A DNA stretch of 64,000 nt from Sipunculus nudus. Lineage: Eukaryota; Annelida; Sipuncula; Golfingiida; Sipunculidae. Position numbers and translations under genes: made by a program. Shown one piece after another: positions 1-13,500 of this stretch (position 1 is the stretch's first letter; each line of letters begins with the position of its first letter). The DNA is taken from the NCBI GenBank assembly GCA_026874595.1, contig CM049306.1, forward strand, positions 80,812,142 to 80,876,141, written 5' to 3'. The notes below the pieces were generated by a model. The model made no database searches. It had not been told where the DNA came from and worked only from the letters and a program-made list of their open reading frames with translations.

Positions 1-366
1 TAACATAGTGCACTTTGAAATACAAAGAAACCTGTTTGATAAGACCACTTATGAGCCTGGCAAGAAATGGCCTTAATTTACATAAAACTGTTGATCTGAT
101 CAGACAGGTCAACTTATAATATACAGGTTATCTTTCAGACAAGTTCCACTCTGGCTATTAAAAATAAATGTATACATTTACCTGGTAATTTGCTTTAACA
201 TTTACCTTTGTACGAATTATTGTACGCAATATGTTATTAACAGCAAATTTCACATCCACGGTTACTCCACAAAAGAAATAAGCTGAATGAATTTGCGGTA
301 ACAAGAGTATGTGTTTGAGATATTTAGTGTGTCCTAAGAAAATGTGCGCCTCCCACTGTCTTACAG
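1..366. other. Intron of the giant gene (left edge)
   Basis: No exon was found here. The first exon in the window starts at 367 after a TTACAG acceptor and needs one nucleotide from an exon to the left, so this stretch is intronic. Positions about 30-145 resemble the small transposon ends seen at 32.84-33.0 kb (CCTGTTTGATAAGACCAC and GACAGGTCAACTTATAA). Confidence 0.6.
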
Positions 367-729
367 ATTTTGGTGCGGGAGGTCATTATGGAGCTTCATT
401 TTCCTGTGAACTCTGCATTATGAGCATGAAGGCAGTGGTAAGTGGTTGGAAAGACTATTAGTAGCTGCGTCTAATGTTTATACTATGTAACAATATCGAA
501 AATATCCCTAGAATCATAGTTTGTAATTTATGTAATAGTGCTTATACTTGTCGTCGATATATATTAAAGATTTTACGTCATTTAGTAAATATTTGAAAAA
601 TGTATCATTTACTAGGACACGTGTCACAAAACCGAACAAAATAATATCAATTTACTGTACTTGTGAATCTACCTTTAAATGACTCCTTTGGTGGTCTTAT
701 TTTTTATCGTAATAACGGAAGTTTATTTG

Positions 730-791
<62 letters not shown>

Positions 792-1563
792 GGGATCACA
801 ATGTATGTGACGATTTACCAAAACAGTTGGCGGGATTTAAGGCGTTTGTTTTGTGTTTTAATGGTTAACGCTAACTATGATCACATTTCACGTCACATGT
901 TCATGACAGGGTCGTATCACTCCGGCAGTGGGTGCTCGGGTTTGGGGTGCTGTTGGCGTCAGAATCTGGTTACTCACGGCTGAGCTGCGGCTGACGGGAT
1001 ATCTCCTCAGTACCTACTTCCCTACTAAGGTCGAGGTCCAGTTCCAGAAATTCCCCCTGGATGTTAAGTAAGTTCCATAACAGCTGGGGGCATTCACTCC
1101 CTAAGACATCTGAGTAAGGCTGAAATAGTCATGGTTAAAAATCATGCTACTTCTGTCAATATTAATTCTCCTGCTTTTGTTAATATCAGTTAATTTCAAA
1201 GAGTATAATGCTTTCGTGTGGTTTTTATCTATCTCTATGGGCATTTTACAAAAACCTATCCGGTAGACAAGATAACATTGTAATGACAAAATGTGTCATA
1301 AACAATAGATGTATTGTACTCTTCATATCCATTTTAGAGCAAGAATGGATCTGCATCTTCAGCCGCTACGCCTAACGCTCCACGCTCGACTTGTATTTGA
1401 ACTCAAGATTAAGATAGGATGGGTTAAGATACATATCCGCAAGGTGCTTATCAACGTCCTCCTATGGTCTTACGCAACCCCCATGATAAAGAAGAACATA
1501 TTTAACTTGAATGATGCTGAACCTGACAAAACTGTGCCGGACTTCCTGTGGTACGGCAAGTCT
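367..1563 (+). CDS. Giant gene exons 1-3: beta-rich N-proximal module
   Basis: Exons 367-437, 910-1067 and 1338-1563; phases 0, 2 and 0 at their ends. About 150 residues. Exon 1 has a CELC motif. Exons 2-3 encode a run of alternating hydrophobic and polar residues with very few gaps (for example GARVWGAVGVRIWLL and RLVFELKIKIGWVKI), as expected for long amphipathic beta-strands, with the recurrent words 'KFPLDV' and 'ATPMIK'. I see no known motif. The exon 2 acceptor at 910 was chosen because it continues the frame of exon 1 and keeps the strand pattern; a later AG at 1009-1010 would cut the pattern. Confidence 0.8.
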
Positions 1564-1710
1564 GTGAGTATACATTTAAATGTGAAATGGAGTATATTTA
1601 CGAGAGAACTGTCATTATGTTACTTATGTATTTCAAAGCATCCTTTAATAACACGTATTGCTGCTGGCGCTGTGAGTGCGATCGCTTTGCCTGTTATATT
1701 GCCTCTGTCA

Positions 1711-1787
<77 letters not shown>

Positions 1788-4524
1788 TATCAACTTATAT
1801 AAAACCTTCCAGAAATGTGTGAACTGCGAAGACGGAGAAGTTCCTTTCATAGACCAGGAGCCTGACAACACAGAGTTTGTTAAATGTTACAACTGCAGTG
1901 GTAACAACCAGTGGCAGGATGTTCGTCGAAAGCGTGATCTTAGGTCTTACATCGACAGTCACCGAAATCTGAGGACGCGAGCAGCAGGGAGACCGCAGTG
2001 CATCGTGAAACAGGTGGAAGGTCGGGACTACACTGACCCCGCGTTCAACTTGGAATTTGGCGTTGAGGATGACCGAAGTGACGTACAGTTAGATTACTCT
2101 GTGGGCACAGTACCCTCAGCAGATGACGTGGTCAGTAAGGCGGATCTTGGTGGCGTCTCCACTGTTGTTAGGAAGGTATGACAACTTGCATGGTCCACAG
2201 AAGTGTATTTTATCCAAAGGTCAAAGGTCAACTGAAAGAACTAATGAAGTTCTACTGGCTGTGGAATCAGTTCAAACTATGTTTCTTCATTCGTTAAATC
2301 AGAGGAGTTTGGAAATCTTAAATTGAGCGTAAACACCACGATCGATTCTATGCCAGAAGAACTTTATAATATTTGATATCAATCGCTAACAAACACTTAA
2401 AATCAGTTTCATTTTAGTCACACGATGCAATATGGAGACCGTTTTGTTTACACGCTCAATAATGCCCGACATACACTGTTGGCATAATGTTTTTGGTAAA
2501 CTTTTTTTATAGGTAATGGTTTCCGGTCGTCCACTATATTTTACTGTCTGTGCCAAAAACTCTGGTGGGCTGAGATCGTGCACATACTGTAACCTCCCGA
2601 CCTATGACCTTACTATCCCAGGAGGGCGAGTGACCCCTGACTTCACTACAACCAGTCACCCAGAAATCTTGAAAGGCTCTGCCCTCGTCATAGAAGACTC
2701 GCTTTTGACCTCAAAACAGGTATAAACTAGATTAATGATATTACATTTCCCAGGATATTTAGCATATAAAATGACAATATTTTCATAAAAAAAAATCAAC
2801 ATAGACTAAACCAACATGTACAGGTATAAAGATAGCAACCGTAATATAAATTTATTTGATCCGATGGTTTCGCGTTCCTTTATTTCCTCTATTTACTACA
2901 TTTGCAGCTTGTATCTAAATAATAATGCATTTTATTTTATTAACAGATGGCAGTAGGGTACGGGCGCGGCATTTGGGGAGATCAGATTGTACACTGGACC
3001 AAGCTCGCGATTGTACAGGACAACACCAATGTCGACATTGGTCATGATCCGCTGGGACTAAAATTGTTGAAAAAGTTCTCTGGTATGTTTTTTCCGTGTC
3101 ATTTTATATATTTTGTGTGTGTGTCCTCTATATTCCTCTGAAAATACATATGTGTATATGTGTGCAGCTTTGTTTTGAATTCAGTAGTAAATTTGTGTAT
3201 GTTCTTAAATAAAATATCACAAAGTTTGAGAGTGAAGTTCAGTAAAGTATATATGCATTTTAGGCATTATTATGGAACTATTTACTTTTTCTCTAATGTA
3301 CTGTCTATTAGTGATATGAAATAACATAAGTTTGTTACATTACAATGTAACTTATCTTATTACCAAAGCTCCAAGGCATGGTCGACTACAATCGAAGCCA
3401 GTCAGCACGGCTAATTTCCAGGTACCAGAGGCCTGTGCCAGAGTTTGTGTCGCTTTGCCCACCACAAAGTGCCTTGGGTTTAACTACGACTTCGGTCCGA
3501 GTGGTCATTGTGAAATACTGGAAGAAGTTGAAGGACATGGCGTTGAGCGACATACGGTAATAACATTTGCAAAATTTTGTCAACAGGGAACAATTCATTG
3601 TTAACTTGTTTGATATTTTTTTATAATTATGTTAACCCTTTTTGAAGAATGTGACTTATATCCATGACCTCGAGCTACGTGTGTTTTGGCATCACGCTAT
3701 AGGTCACGACGACGAAGGCGTGGTCAGTCAAGCGGGTTATCACTGGTTATTCCACTTTCTACCCTGCGGCTATAGATCTATTCACCGTAGATAGATTTGC
3801 ACTGTCGGAAGGTTCAAGGAGTATATTCGTGTCGCATTCCATTTCCCTTGTAAAATTATATTTTGATTCCTCAGAGCGTGATTCAAAAGCGTCAATGAGC
3901 AACACGTGTTTTGCACAAACTTAAGCGTTGATGTCCGATATCGGAAGTCAAAATGCTTGTTATAATTAATGTTGAGACGTTGAGCGCGAATAATTCAATA
4001 TATGAACAGGTAATCGGTTATAATCTGACCATTAATCTTAACAGTAATGTCTGTTTTGCTCTCATGGAAATGCAGCTTAAAATAAAAAAGAATTTATCCC
4101 TACCTCTCTACTTATATTGCAAAGCATCAATATGAGTAATAAATAAAAACCATTTGAGGTTTGTCTTATTTGATCCTTAACCTTATTTACTTTTATATGG
4201 GTACGTTACAGGTGGGAAGTTACCACTATTATGAGCGCATCGGAATAGGCCACAAAACAAGCTTTGAGTTCACAGATCTAAATCTGTTGCACAACAATAT
4301 GTACTACTACAACTTCTATCTGCAGAACACTTTACGTGAGTATCTGAGTTGTCATTAAGAACTTGTACAAAATGAATCAAATTATTTAGGATAAGAAGAG
4401 TCCTAATTGGTATTTAAATTACCAATTAAATAATAAAAATGAGTTTCGAGAGAGCGCTTTGAGTGCGCTATGAGTGTTATGAAATATTCTAGGTTAATTT
4501 TAATTTATATATATATAATATTTA

Positions 4525-4582
<58 letters not shown>

Positions 4583-7500
4583 TTCCTATGGTGTATTGAA
4601 CTAATTTGCAAATAAATACCAGCTCTAAGGTGAAAGCAGAGCAGTGTGTATATAACTTTAAGGGACTCAAATCAATTTTTCAATCAGCATTGTACTGACT
4701 AATTAGTTTCTGACCTCTATTTGTTTCTAATGTCGTCAGGTTACAAAAACGTTTTATCGTCAATGGGTGTCTTGACTGACTTCACCTCACCGGAACCAGG
4801 ACACATAGAAAACGCTGTGAGGTATACACAGACTCACGAACCTTGTGAATCATTTGTACCCGACCGGTATAAAATGCGCTGTATCCAGGTTACACCTTTG
4901 AATAACTACAGGTAAGAATATACGAGTTATTTCAATTAATATAGTATTTTTTTAGAAGGGTTTATTATAATAGTGATCCATAAGATAATGGACCCATACG
5001 ATCAATAGGCATGTCTAGATGCTTTCAACTGCAGTTAGCTTTTCGTCAGAATATTTTAAACAGTAAAACGCATTTTATCATGACATTGTAAAACAGAAGT
5101 AAAATAAGTTACTCTTCGGGAACAGTGCAAAGATCAGACAATTTTTCCTCTATTCAGGCTCAAATGATAGTCAATTTCATTATCTCAAAACCTTATGATA
5201 AACCTCTTTATTTATGTATTTTCCAGTTGCTGTGTTCTTTCAAATTTGTACACAATGTTATCCTTAAAAAATTATTTCCTCACTGAACAACATTGAATCA
5301 ATCGATTTTATGTCAGGGTCGATTTGAGAATCAGCTAACTAAATCAGCATTCTGATCAGACTGTTGTTCACAATCCGACTCTATATAGTAAGATGGGGAT
5401 CTTTGAAAAAAAGTATTCATTAAAAAGTGAATAATAAACACTATTCTCTAGTAAAGAGAGAATAATAATATAAGTTTTATCACTTTTTCAAGGTACATAG
5501 TCGATGGCCCTGGGTCGCGCACGATATTTAATGGCCATATCCCGCTTGTCGACGAAAGGTACACCCGCAGCGGGAAAATGATGGCAGGTCAGTGAATGTT
5601 TTGCTTATGTTGATATCACAATCATATATCAAGTAATGTTTTGTTTCCACTGTGAATAGAATTCATCTGCAGTATTAAGGTATTTGAATGAATAACATAG
5701 ATTGTGGAGATTGGCGGTATTATTAGATTTGAAGCGATTACAATATTATTGAAATAGGTTACCGGGAATTATTCTTATCATTTAATATCTTAGTTTTAGG
5801 TCTAAGAGACTCTGAGAGAGACAAATATAATAAATATATTCTCTTTAGTTACCACTTCTCCAGTAAGCACTGAGGTACTAAGATCATAATTGTGCTCATC
5901 TGGCCTAAGCACGGAAGGTACTCGGATGTGGTAAATCCGTGGATTTTAGTATGGCAACACAAATACACTCCTAATGTCGGATATTCTTTTTTCCATTTCT
6001 GTTTTTTGCTTCCCAGATCACAGGATGATCATGTTTTAGTAAATGAAATAAGTATCCTAGACTTTTCTGCATCGTTGATATTTTCGAACAGAAAAGGTTC
6101 ACTTATGAAAAATGATAATCAATCTTTTGGGACTTACAGCCAACTGGGATGGTATCCATGACAATGAGACAGGAATCTTGATGTATACCTGGGGTATAGG
6201 GAGCCAGCCTTGTCAGACAGACGTCCACCCTCACAGGGACCCCCACGACCACCTCTCGGACGCTTCTGAATGGACTCATACTGGCATCGCTTACCCTCTG
6301 AACCTGAAAGGTAGTCCTAGCATTCCTGTTCTACTTCTACAGAATTTCCAGAAACAATGTTTGTTTGAAAGTTAGATTATGCTGTACTTTCTGTAAGCGC
6401 TGATTGAAAATGAGATTTTGTTTAAAATTATGAAGACTAGGATTGAAATATATTATTGGAATAAGGATATATTTGTGGCGTTGTAAAAACGGGGTTCTCC
6501 CAACGTGTGACATCATAGGCAAACCTTGAAAATGGCATCCTAACAAGCACTACCTCGGCTAGTTTAAAGAACATTCCTGAAATGACTACATCTTTAACTA
6601 CAACAACAGAAAATTCATATTAAAAAAAACACTACATAGAGCCTAAATGACTCTCTCTAGGGGGATTTCTCAACATGGTACGTAAGTTGTAATTTGGAAA
6701 TAAAAAAATCGCGCCTCTTATGATGTGAAATATGTCCGGTGAACTGACGGTTCTTTGTTGTTATCGCAGATGGCAATTACCACATGACAGTACAGGCTAT
6801 TAACAAAGTAGAATACGGCGGACCACTGGCACTGGCCGTATGTCACAGCACACCTTATACCGTGGACACTACCCCTCCAGTCTTTTATGGCATCACTGAC
6901 TTGGCCTATGATGAAGACCTTCATATCATAACCTTCAAGTACAATGCAACGTGAGTACCTTTGGCAATGCAAAGTAGGAGCAGCTGTTTTTCGTCTGTTT
7001 TACCAATTTGCAATTTCTTCTATCTCCATTTGATGACTATAAAAGAGTTGATGTCAACAAAGATTACCCCGGAACATTAATCCTGGATCACCAGCCAAGG
7101 GCGCGTAGTACATGCGCATGCCTGTGTGATTAAATTTAATGTCCTCTCAAATTCATTTAAGAAATGCTACATTTGGTGTACATACAAACTGATGCGCAAA
7201 CGTTTGATCTGGTGATTCTATATCCACAGCTTCATCTGGAACAGCTGCAGACCTTCAGAACATTATGTGATGCCAATAGAGAGACAGGCAATTGTTAAAA
7301 TTGCTTCCATATATTTTTTATTATTTTTCACATGTTATTTATTGTTTATTCTACAGGGACCCTCTCTCGGGTATCAAGAGGACGGAGTTTGGACTTGGAC
7401 GCAGTAAGAGGGACACCTACTTATTGGCCTGGAGCGACGCCACCCAGGGGTCACCTATGTCTTATACATACCAGATCCCAGACGGCGTGCCCGCTTGGGT

Positions 7501-10500
7501 TAAACTTCGAATGACAAACCATGGTTAGATATTTTATAAGAACTATCTCAGTGATTTTAGATGTCCTCTTTTATACGAAATCCAGATGTTTCCACAACAA
7601 CTATGTATTTATAATTGGAAGCTTTAAACCCGGCGTAATCTGAAGAGTTTGTCGGGAAATGTTCACGATTAAAACTAATTCTTTGTAGGATTCGTAGAGT
7701 CAGTAATATTTGTATGAGAGATGTATGACTTTTAATTGCAATCACCGGTAATCTATGATAAATATGAAATTCACGTTTACAATGGCCTTGCAAGTGTTGA
7801 TTTAACAATCGATTACCTCATGGATTTTTATTTTATGAGAACAACTTAATATTTGATTTTGTATTCTTCAAAATGCCACAGCAACTATCGCCAATATAAA
7901 CACGAGTAAATCCACTCATATTTTTAATTTACTAACAGTCGTGATCAAAACGGATCATAACGGATAACATTCATGTGTATTTGACAGTTGAGCTGCGGAC
8001 GGTCGGCCACGCTGATCGTGCTTTGCTTGTCGACACCTCTCCCCCTTTCGCTGGTTCTGTTTATGACGGCGAAGATATTCACCATGGAGACCTCGAGTTT
8101 CAGAAAACAGATACAAAAATATGTGGCAGCTGGAAAGACTTCTATGATCCAGAGAGTGGCATCTGTAAGGAAAAATAATTATAATTATAAAAACGTACAT
8201 CACAAGTATGTAACGTAATTATATTCGCGCAACCATGTATTGTTATTTTCTTTCTTGTGTCTCGATTTGTATTTTTTCTTTGTACAAAGAAGTACACAAA
8301 GTTGCAATTGTGTTAGTTAAAACTTGTGGAAATGTTGGCCGTGAAACACGATGTTGTTAAGTTATAACAGCTGAAGTACTGTCTGTCAGAGTAATCAGAT
8401 TTCAGTTTTATATTCCTTAGCCAAGAAAATCTGGATTGTCGTTTTCAGTTAAGGTTTGACTGTATGTAGGGGCAGTTAAAAAACATAGCAGAATTTAATA
8501 GAGGTCGCTGAGTAAGAACCTGCCACATGACTTGAGTAATGGAAATAAATGTTACTTTGTTATGTTTTAGTGAAATATCGCGTTGGAGTGGGGAGCAGAC
8601 CGTACGTAGATGACACTGTGGAATTCGAGTTTGTTGGTCATTCCGTCTTACACAAGTGTTGGATGGCCAGCTTGTCACATAAGCAGACTTACTACGTAAC
8701 GGTGACAGCCTACAACAACGGCCACGATGAACTAAACGTCACCGCTACGTCTAATGGAGGTAAATGAGACTTTAAAGCCGTCATCATAATTCATTAGTTT
8801 TCATTTGTAATTTGTTCATTATTAGATAGAACACTGTACAAAAAAATGTTTCAACACATACTGAAGTTTTAGAGTAAACCTATATGCGAATTATAGAACG
8901 CTCCTCTTGCATCCATTCCTCCACATTATTCTGTATGATGTAAAAAATCAAATAAAATGGAATAAAATCATTTTTACCAGCTTTCTATCAGGTGTCCTTT
9001 CTTTTTTTAATTTTGTGAATATTTATTGGAAAGATAAAAGATAATTAATTTGTAATATCCCGAGAAACAGATAATGAACAACCACCAACATTCTCAATTT
9101 ATTTTTGGAAGATGGGGAAACTTACTGTTTAAAATGAAATATTGTACCTTTTACAGTTCTCATTGACACAACACCACCTGTAGGCGGGAATGTTACGGAT
9201 AGTGCAAACGGTGGCGCTGACATTGAGTACTCGTCAGAAACAGCCGTGGCGTCTTCTTCCTGGGACTCGTTTAACGACCCAGAATCCGGCGTAAAGGACT
9301 ACATGCTACGATTCTTAAGAACACATAAAGGTATTTTAATCTCACATGAAGTTCATCCCTTAAATGTATGTTACCACCAACGCTTTATTTGTATACCAGT
9401 TCATGAGTCCACATGCTATATTTTCAAAGACTAAACAGTCTACATAACGAATGTACATATGATTTTCCATAAATACTTATTTCGATGTGATTTAGAATGT
9501 CTCAATGTCCCAGACACCTGTCTAAAAATAAAACTATATGCTGAGAACAAGTTTCATGGGCGTCTTCATGAAGTAAAAAAAAAAACATGTTTGTCCCCAT
9601 GGCTAATTATAATCAGAGTTGTGAAAAACACTGTAAATGTATATTTTCCAGGTGCGAGCTCCACTGAGGCATCTGTGCACCAAGAGACCCTTGAGAATGA
9701 CGTCACGACCTTGACAGCCCACCACCTCCACCTTCACCATGGAGACAGGGTGCGATCATCCGTTGAGGCTACAAACAACGCTGGTGGTTCAGCTGTCCTG
9801 TACTCAAATGGTTTTACCGTGGACCTTACCGAGCCTGTAATGCATGAACTATCTGATGGACCAATACCAGGCACAGATGCAAAATACACTGTATGTAGAT
9901 TCGTTTATCGTCCTAAACAACCGCCCCTTTTTAACATCATCCCATACTTTATATGTGAAACACACTTCTACAAACGTCATGTGCGTCCAGTGTTAATTGT
10001 CTCAAGTTATCACGGTCACACCAAATCCACTTTTATCTACAGCCGTTTTCACATTGCCCCCATGTGGAAGACTGTTACCCAAATACCGAGTTTAACATAC
10101 TCTTCATACTGTGTTAGAAAAGAAGCGTATTCGGTTGCATATTCGATAATGTATTATATCTCTTTATGCGATTTGTTTGCAGTTTTAAGCGCACGTTCGT
10201 AAATATTCTTCCCATCGTGTATGCACTGCGGAAACGGTATTCAACAGCATACGCTATGCCCATATGTAAAAGTGCGTTGATGCGAATAACGTGTTAGTGA
10301 AACTACTCACCTATCGAAACTGCTCTCCTAACCTATGGGAATTAGAACGCGAATGAATACGGGTAGAGGTTGAACAGAACTGTATCATGTTTTGTGACCC
10401 AAGCATATGTTAAAAGGTTTTAAGACTTTTTGCTCTTCGTGACTTTGTTATTAGATAAAAATGCATCATATTTATCAATTTATCACTGGGGACATAAGAT

Positions 10501-13500
10501 CCAGTCAGCTACTGACTAAAGGTGTTCTTGCACGTTTTGATAATAAAGACTGCAGTTTAGTAAAAGTATTATGATTACAGTCATCAACAACTGAGCTCAG
10601 TGCCACATGGAACTACACCGATCCTGAGTCGGGTGTCGATCAGTACAAGGTGTCAGTTTACAAGATGGAAGGTGGAAACAAAGTCAAGATCTACCCAACA
10701 AGGTAAAGTAAATGTTCATACATTTGTATTTATATACGTTACTAGGTTCTTTGTTATTGTTTTACTTTGTGTACAATGCATAACAGATGCATCCTATGAT
10801 TGTGTTCTTCGATTTAACTCACTGCATTACAGCCCAGAGTTCAAGAGGGTACTTCCAACAGCAGCAGGTCTGACAACTGATGAGACTCTGAGCCTTGAGT
10901 TGGGTCTCCACTACAGTTTCAGAGTTGCCGCCGTCAATAGGGCCAAACTAACAGCCGTCCACCAGACTGATGGTGTTACCCTTGACAACACTCCACCACA
11001 GGTTAACTTTTATATACTTTCATATATGTCCTCTGACCGAATTTGTGTTTTCATTGTTGATTCTGTATCCCTCAAAAAATTAAGACAACATACTTTCAAA
11101 AGGGTATTCTTTATTAGAAGGCGCTAGTAGAAGCAAGAGGAAAAAGGTCATGAGTTTATTAATGCAAGGTGTTATTCTGACCGATTATAGGTATATATGT
11201 TGGTTGCTTAGCAATTTAAGCTAAGGAATAACAGTGTAATAAGATAAGTAGGGTGTACAGTACATTGGTGTTTGTAACATAAGCCATCTATAAAATTTAT
11301 ACTGTGTGTCTACGGAAGATGATGCATATGGGCTGCAACGAACCTTTTTTAACAGTTCCACAGATGCCGATACTTCATTACGTTTCATTCTACGAAATGG
11401 TTGTTATATACTGCTATTGCGTTTTGATGTTTAAAAATCAAATGGTATTTGCCAATGAAACTGATGACATATATGCTTGGACCTTAACACGGACTTTAGA
11501 GGCCATATACAAATACTACCACGAAATATTTGCTTTATACATATACACTGTATATAGGTGTGTTATTGACAATGCGTTTCAACAAGCAAAGTTTACATAA
11601 ATATAATATATGTCAGTACTTCATGTGTGTTATATGGATGCTGTTTTATGCTTGCATGTTAAGTTCAGATTCTGTTATATCCTAGAATGGCATATTCCTG
11701 TTCTGTTGTGTCATATTTGGAAGTAAAGTGTAGGTTATGTTACGTTTAGATGTTGTATGTGCACGCTGGATCAATCAACGGTGAGACTGAGGAGTTGGAG
11801 AACGGCTACGTGTTACATAATGAACGTGACGGCATCTGGGCGAGTTGGCAAGGCCTGGACCCAGAGAGCGGAATAAATATGTACCTTGTAGCAATTGGAA
11901 CCACCCCAGGTAATGCTACGGCCATACAAAAAAAAATTCCTCTACGGATTTGCCGCCGCTCTAATTATGCGTGGATCTTTTTTTTTTTTTTTTTTTTTTT
12001 TGCAAATGAAGACCAGATCCTTGGTAATAAGGCACAAATGCCGTAAATGATTCTTAATTGTATGGAAAATGAACTTAATTTTGTATAAAGTAATAAACAC
12101 GATAAAAAGAATTGAAGCATTTTTTGTTTATTTTTAGGTAAATTCCACGTATTTAATACCGACCGGGAAAAAAAAAGAAAATATTTTTGTTCCATATTCA
12201 GTAGAACGATATTTCTTTTGCATGGTCTAATCGTTGAGGAGTTTGTGTATATTTGACGCACAAGCCTTTCCAAGTTGACTGATATCCTAACTACTTTATT
12301 GTATGAATATATATATATATACGTTTTATTTAATAATGCATGTCAGTTCATATTCTTACATTCGTTATTCGCGAGATTACTGTTGAAGTAAGGTACACAG
12401 GGAACATGCTTTTCCTACAGGTGGTACTGATGTCTTGGAATTCGTGGACGTGGGAAAGATCACTAGAAAGTATTTGACCGGCTTCACTCTTTCGCTGACC
12501 AAAGATGATACAAACACGCCTTTGTATTATATCACCGTCAAATGTAAAAACGGCGCAGACGAAGAAAGCTCAGTAGCTACTTCAAGGTACCTTAAACTTA
12601 AATTACTTGAAACAGTAAAAGATATTTATGACTTGTTCATATTCAAAATTGTCAAACCACGTAAATAGAGTGTGTTTAGTATTGTATCAAGTACATGAAA
12701 TATAATGATAATAATATTGGAATAATTATTTGTTTTTTTATTATATGCTTTAAATAGTTTTCTTAACTGTAAATGAAACTATTATTGTCAAATATAGTAA
12801 AACTTTAATTGTGTTTGTGCCTGGATATTCGAGTATAAAGAGCTCGGCTGTCCCCGCTAGTGACCCCGGTTAAATTCCCAGCGTTGCATAGAGAATGTCA
12901 GTTATAGTCGCCAGTACAATCGGTGGTTTTCTCCGGGTCCTCTGGTATCCTCCACAATTACCATATGCCACCTTCAGAGCAATGGAGAGTGCCTATTTAC
13001 AATAAATAAAGTTTAAAGTTGTTGTATTACTTTTTTTAATCATAATAGCCCTGTAAAGATCGTGGAAGGTGACAAGACTGGTTTAGTAGAAGACGGTGCC
13101 CTGATCGGGCAAGATATAGACTTCCAGGAGGACGTCACCACCATCACTATGTCCTTTCATGGCTTCCAGAGCGCTCGGGACGGTATCGCTCACTACTTGT
13201 GGGCAATCGGAACAGCACCCCTCATGGATGACGTCATGCCTTTCGTCATGGACCATATTTCTGTTGAAGATGAGAGCGTTGAGGATGGTAAGCACTTGCA
13301 TTTATTTTTTCACTTGTGGGGGACCTGTGGCATATTCATGAAAAAAGATAGGTAAATAACATCATCATGAAATGGATACTATTAACAATACAAACAGAGG
13401 GTATATCAGGAGAAAATTTCTAAGTGTAGTGGGCTCATGTTCGACTGTGCGTCAGAGGGGAAATTTGTTTTAGGATAGTTTTATGTCGAAGATGAGCAGG

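Noticed and set aside
663-983. Open frame with a long Tyr-Ile run
   Set aside because: It is a translation of the (TA)n tract at 733-785; only its end overlaps exon 2, which is read in another frame.
1309-2181. One 290-codon open frame
   Set aside because: It runs through an intron with (CT)n(TA)n that happens to be open. Splice sites at 1563/1813 give two exons.
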